The translations under genes and the position numbers were made by a program. The notes beneath the pieces are model-generated. The model was not told the DNA's origin and searched no databases. It saw nothing but the letters and a program-made list of their open reading frames with translations. Shown here piece after piece: positions 23,846 through 24,570 of a stretch of 24,570 bases of DNA. The stretch covers positions 1 to 24,570 of the forward strand of contig CBEVZC010000036.1 of NCBI GenBank assembly GCA_965554225.1, given 5' to 3'. This stretch comes from BMS3ABIN04 sp965554225. GTDB lineage: Bacteria > Bacteroidota > Ignavibacteria > Ignavibacteriales > Melioribacteraceae. Position 1 is the stretch's first letter; the number at the start of each line of letters is the position of its first letter.

Positions 23846-24570
23846 ATGCCATTAATAAGTCGAAAAATATTTGCAGACTTAACCAAAAGGATTATAAACT
23901 GGCGTAACTTCGTCCAAAACCAGATCTATCAAATTGCAATTCCGGAATATGCACTTTTTAGCGGTTTTGCAATTATTACCGGGGCCGTAGTTGGTTTATT
24001 TGCAGTATTGTTTCATTATTCTATAGATTTACTGACCGATTTCTTTTTTGATTACAGTTTAAATCATTTATTATTTATAGGCTCCGGTATAGTTATTATT
24101 ATACCTGTAATAGGAATGTTGATACAAAGCATTATGACTTCCTTATATCCTCACACTGCAAAGAAAAGGGGAGTTTATAATGTAATTAAAGCAGTGGCAG
24201 TACGAAAAGGTTATATCTCAATAAAAACGACAATTTTCCATTTTATTGCTCCGGCTGTTTGCATTGGTTCCGGTGGTACAGTTGGTCCCGAAGGACCGGC
24301 GGCACAAATTGGCGGGGGAGTAGCCAGTGCTTTAGGAGGACTTTTCGGCCTATCAAGTCAACGCCGAAGAATGTTTACTGCAGCCGGCGCCGGCGCGGCA
24401 ATAGCAGCGGTATTTAATACTCCATTGGGCGGTGTTTTTTTTGCTTTGGAAATTATACTTTTAAATGATTTCCATACACCAACGTTCTCTGCACTAATTC
24501 TTGCCAGTGTTACGGCTAGTGCAATATCAAGAATTTTCTTAGGCAATCAACCGGCTTTTAAGTTTAACAC
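23846..24570 (+). CDS. ClC family chloride channel/antiporter, truncated by window end
   Basis: ClC proteins are dimeric membrane channels or H+/Cl- antiporters. The frame from ATG 23846 is open to the window edge, giving 241 residues, roughly the first half. Hydrophobic helices are seen near residues 36-60, 75-100 and 128-142. The conserved pore segment GSGGTVGPEGPAAQIGGG lies at 141-158 and contains Glu149, equivalent to the gating glutamate of GREGP. AAGAGAAIAAVFNTPLGGVF near 179-198 and FALEI follow. The earlier pore motif that normally reads GSGIP or GHGVP is not evident; around 106-113 the sequence is KKRGVYNV. The second half, with the conserved tyrosine and any CBS domains, is beyond the window. 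The gene starts a new unit after the hbd terminator. Confidence 0.9.
   Translation, partial: MPLISRKIFADLTKRIINWRNFVQNQIYQIAIPEYALFSGFAIITGAVVGLFAVLFHYSIDLLTDFFFDYSLNHLLFIGSGIVIIIPVIGMLIQSIMTSLYPHTAKKRGVYNVIKAVAVRKGYISIKTTIFHFIAPAVCIGSGGTVGPEGPAAQIGGGVASALGGLFGLSSQRRRMFTAAGAGAAIAAVFNTPLGGVFFALEIILLNDFHTPTFSALILASVTASAISRIFLGNQPAFKFN

Noticed and set aside
24383..24394. Perfect 12-base GC palindrome GCCGGCGCCGGC
   Set aside because: It encodes part of the conserved AGAGA stretch of the ClC pore region, so codons explain it; it may be worth a methylation check but no more.
24358..24546. Minus-strand frame opposite the ClC gene
   Set aside because: Low-complexity Ala-rich translation arising from the antisense of the Gly/Ala-rich pore segment.

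Overview
The window is a gene-dense, AT-rich bacterial chromosome segment. It holds 26 protein genes, all on the + strand. I see no rRNA, tRNA, insertion sequence, prophage, CRISPR array or attachment site. The gene content suggests the Bacteroidota/Chlorobi side of the tree, most like Ignavibacteria. Pointers are a small DUF2795 protein of the type I associate with Chlorobi/Bacteroidota, a YbeY whose third zinc ligand is Asp, HprK and a short HPF without visible PTS genes, a Wzi-like outer-membrane protein and a DUF2279 protein. This placement is inference from protein character, not from a marker tree.

Layout: (1) 21-1739, mnmA (tRNA 2-thiouridine) and an HNH-nuclease gene whose start is unresolved. 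(2) 1814-6385, information processing: trpS, scpA, scpB, rluB and lysS, with short gaps or overlaps. (3) 6422-9882, cell envelope: an exported DUF2279 protein, a family 2 glycosyltransferase and a Wzi-like beta-barrel candidate. (4) 9898-16136: an S41 C-terminal processing protease, a gamma-carbonic-anhydrase-like protein overlapping a metallo-beta-lactamase-fold hydrolase, ybeY, a DUF494/Smg-like gene and topA. (5) 16210-18422: a Xer recombinase, hpf and hprK. (6) 18485-21593: a membrane-anchored M23 peptidase, the DUF2795 protein, holB and ricT. (7) 21702-23744: thiolase and 3-hydroxyacyl-CoA dehydrogenase, closed by the one clear intrinsic terminator. (8) 23846 to the right edge: a truncated ClC chloride channel/antiporter.

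Most of this is housekeeping. The adjacencies scpA-scpB-rluB, smg-topA and holB-ricT recur in distant bacteria and support the assignments. Several genes start with TTG or GTG behind a purine-rich ribosome-binding site (lysS, the Wzi-like gene, the DUF2795 gene, ricT, topA).

I did not find a convincing new biological system. The points most worth a second look are the HNH gene with conserved-looking upstream coding sequence but no usable start codon, a TrpRS with a four-cysteine motif like that of iron-sulfur TrpRS enzymes, a ClC protein lacking the usual central-serine motif, an additional cysteine pair set in RicT, a delta-prime subunit without the zinc-module cysteines, and a strong hairpin inside hprK.
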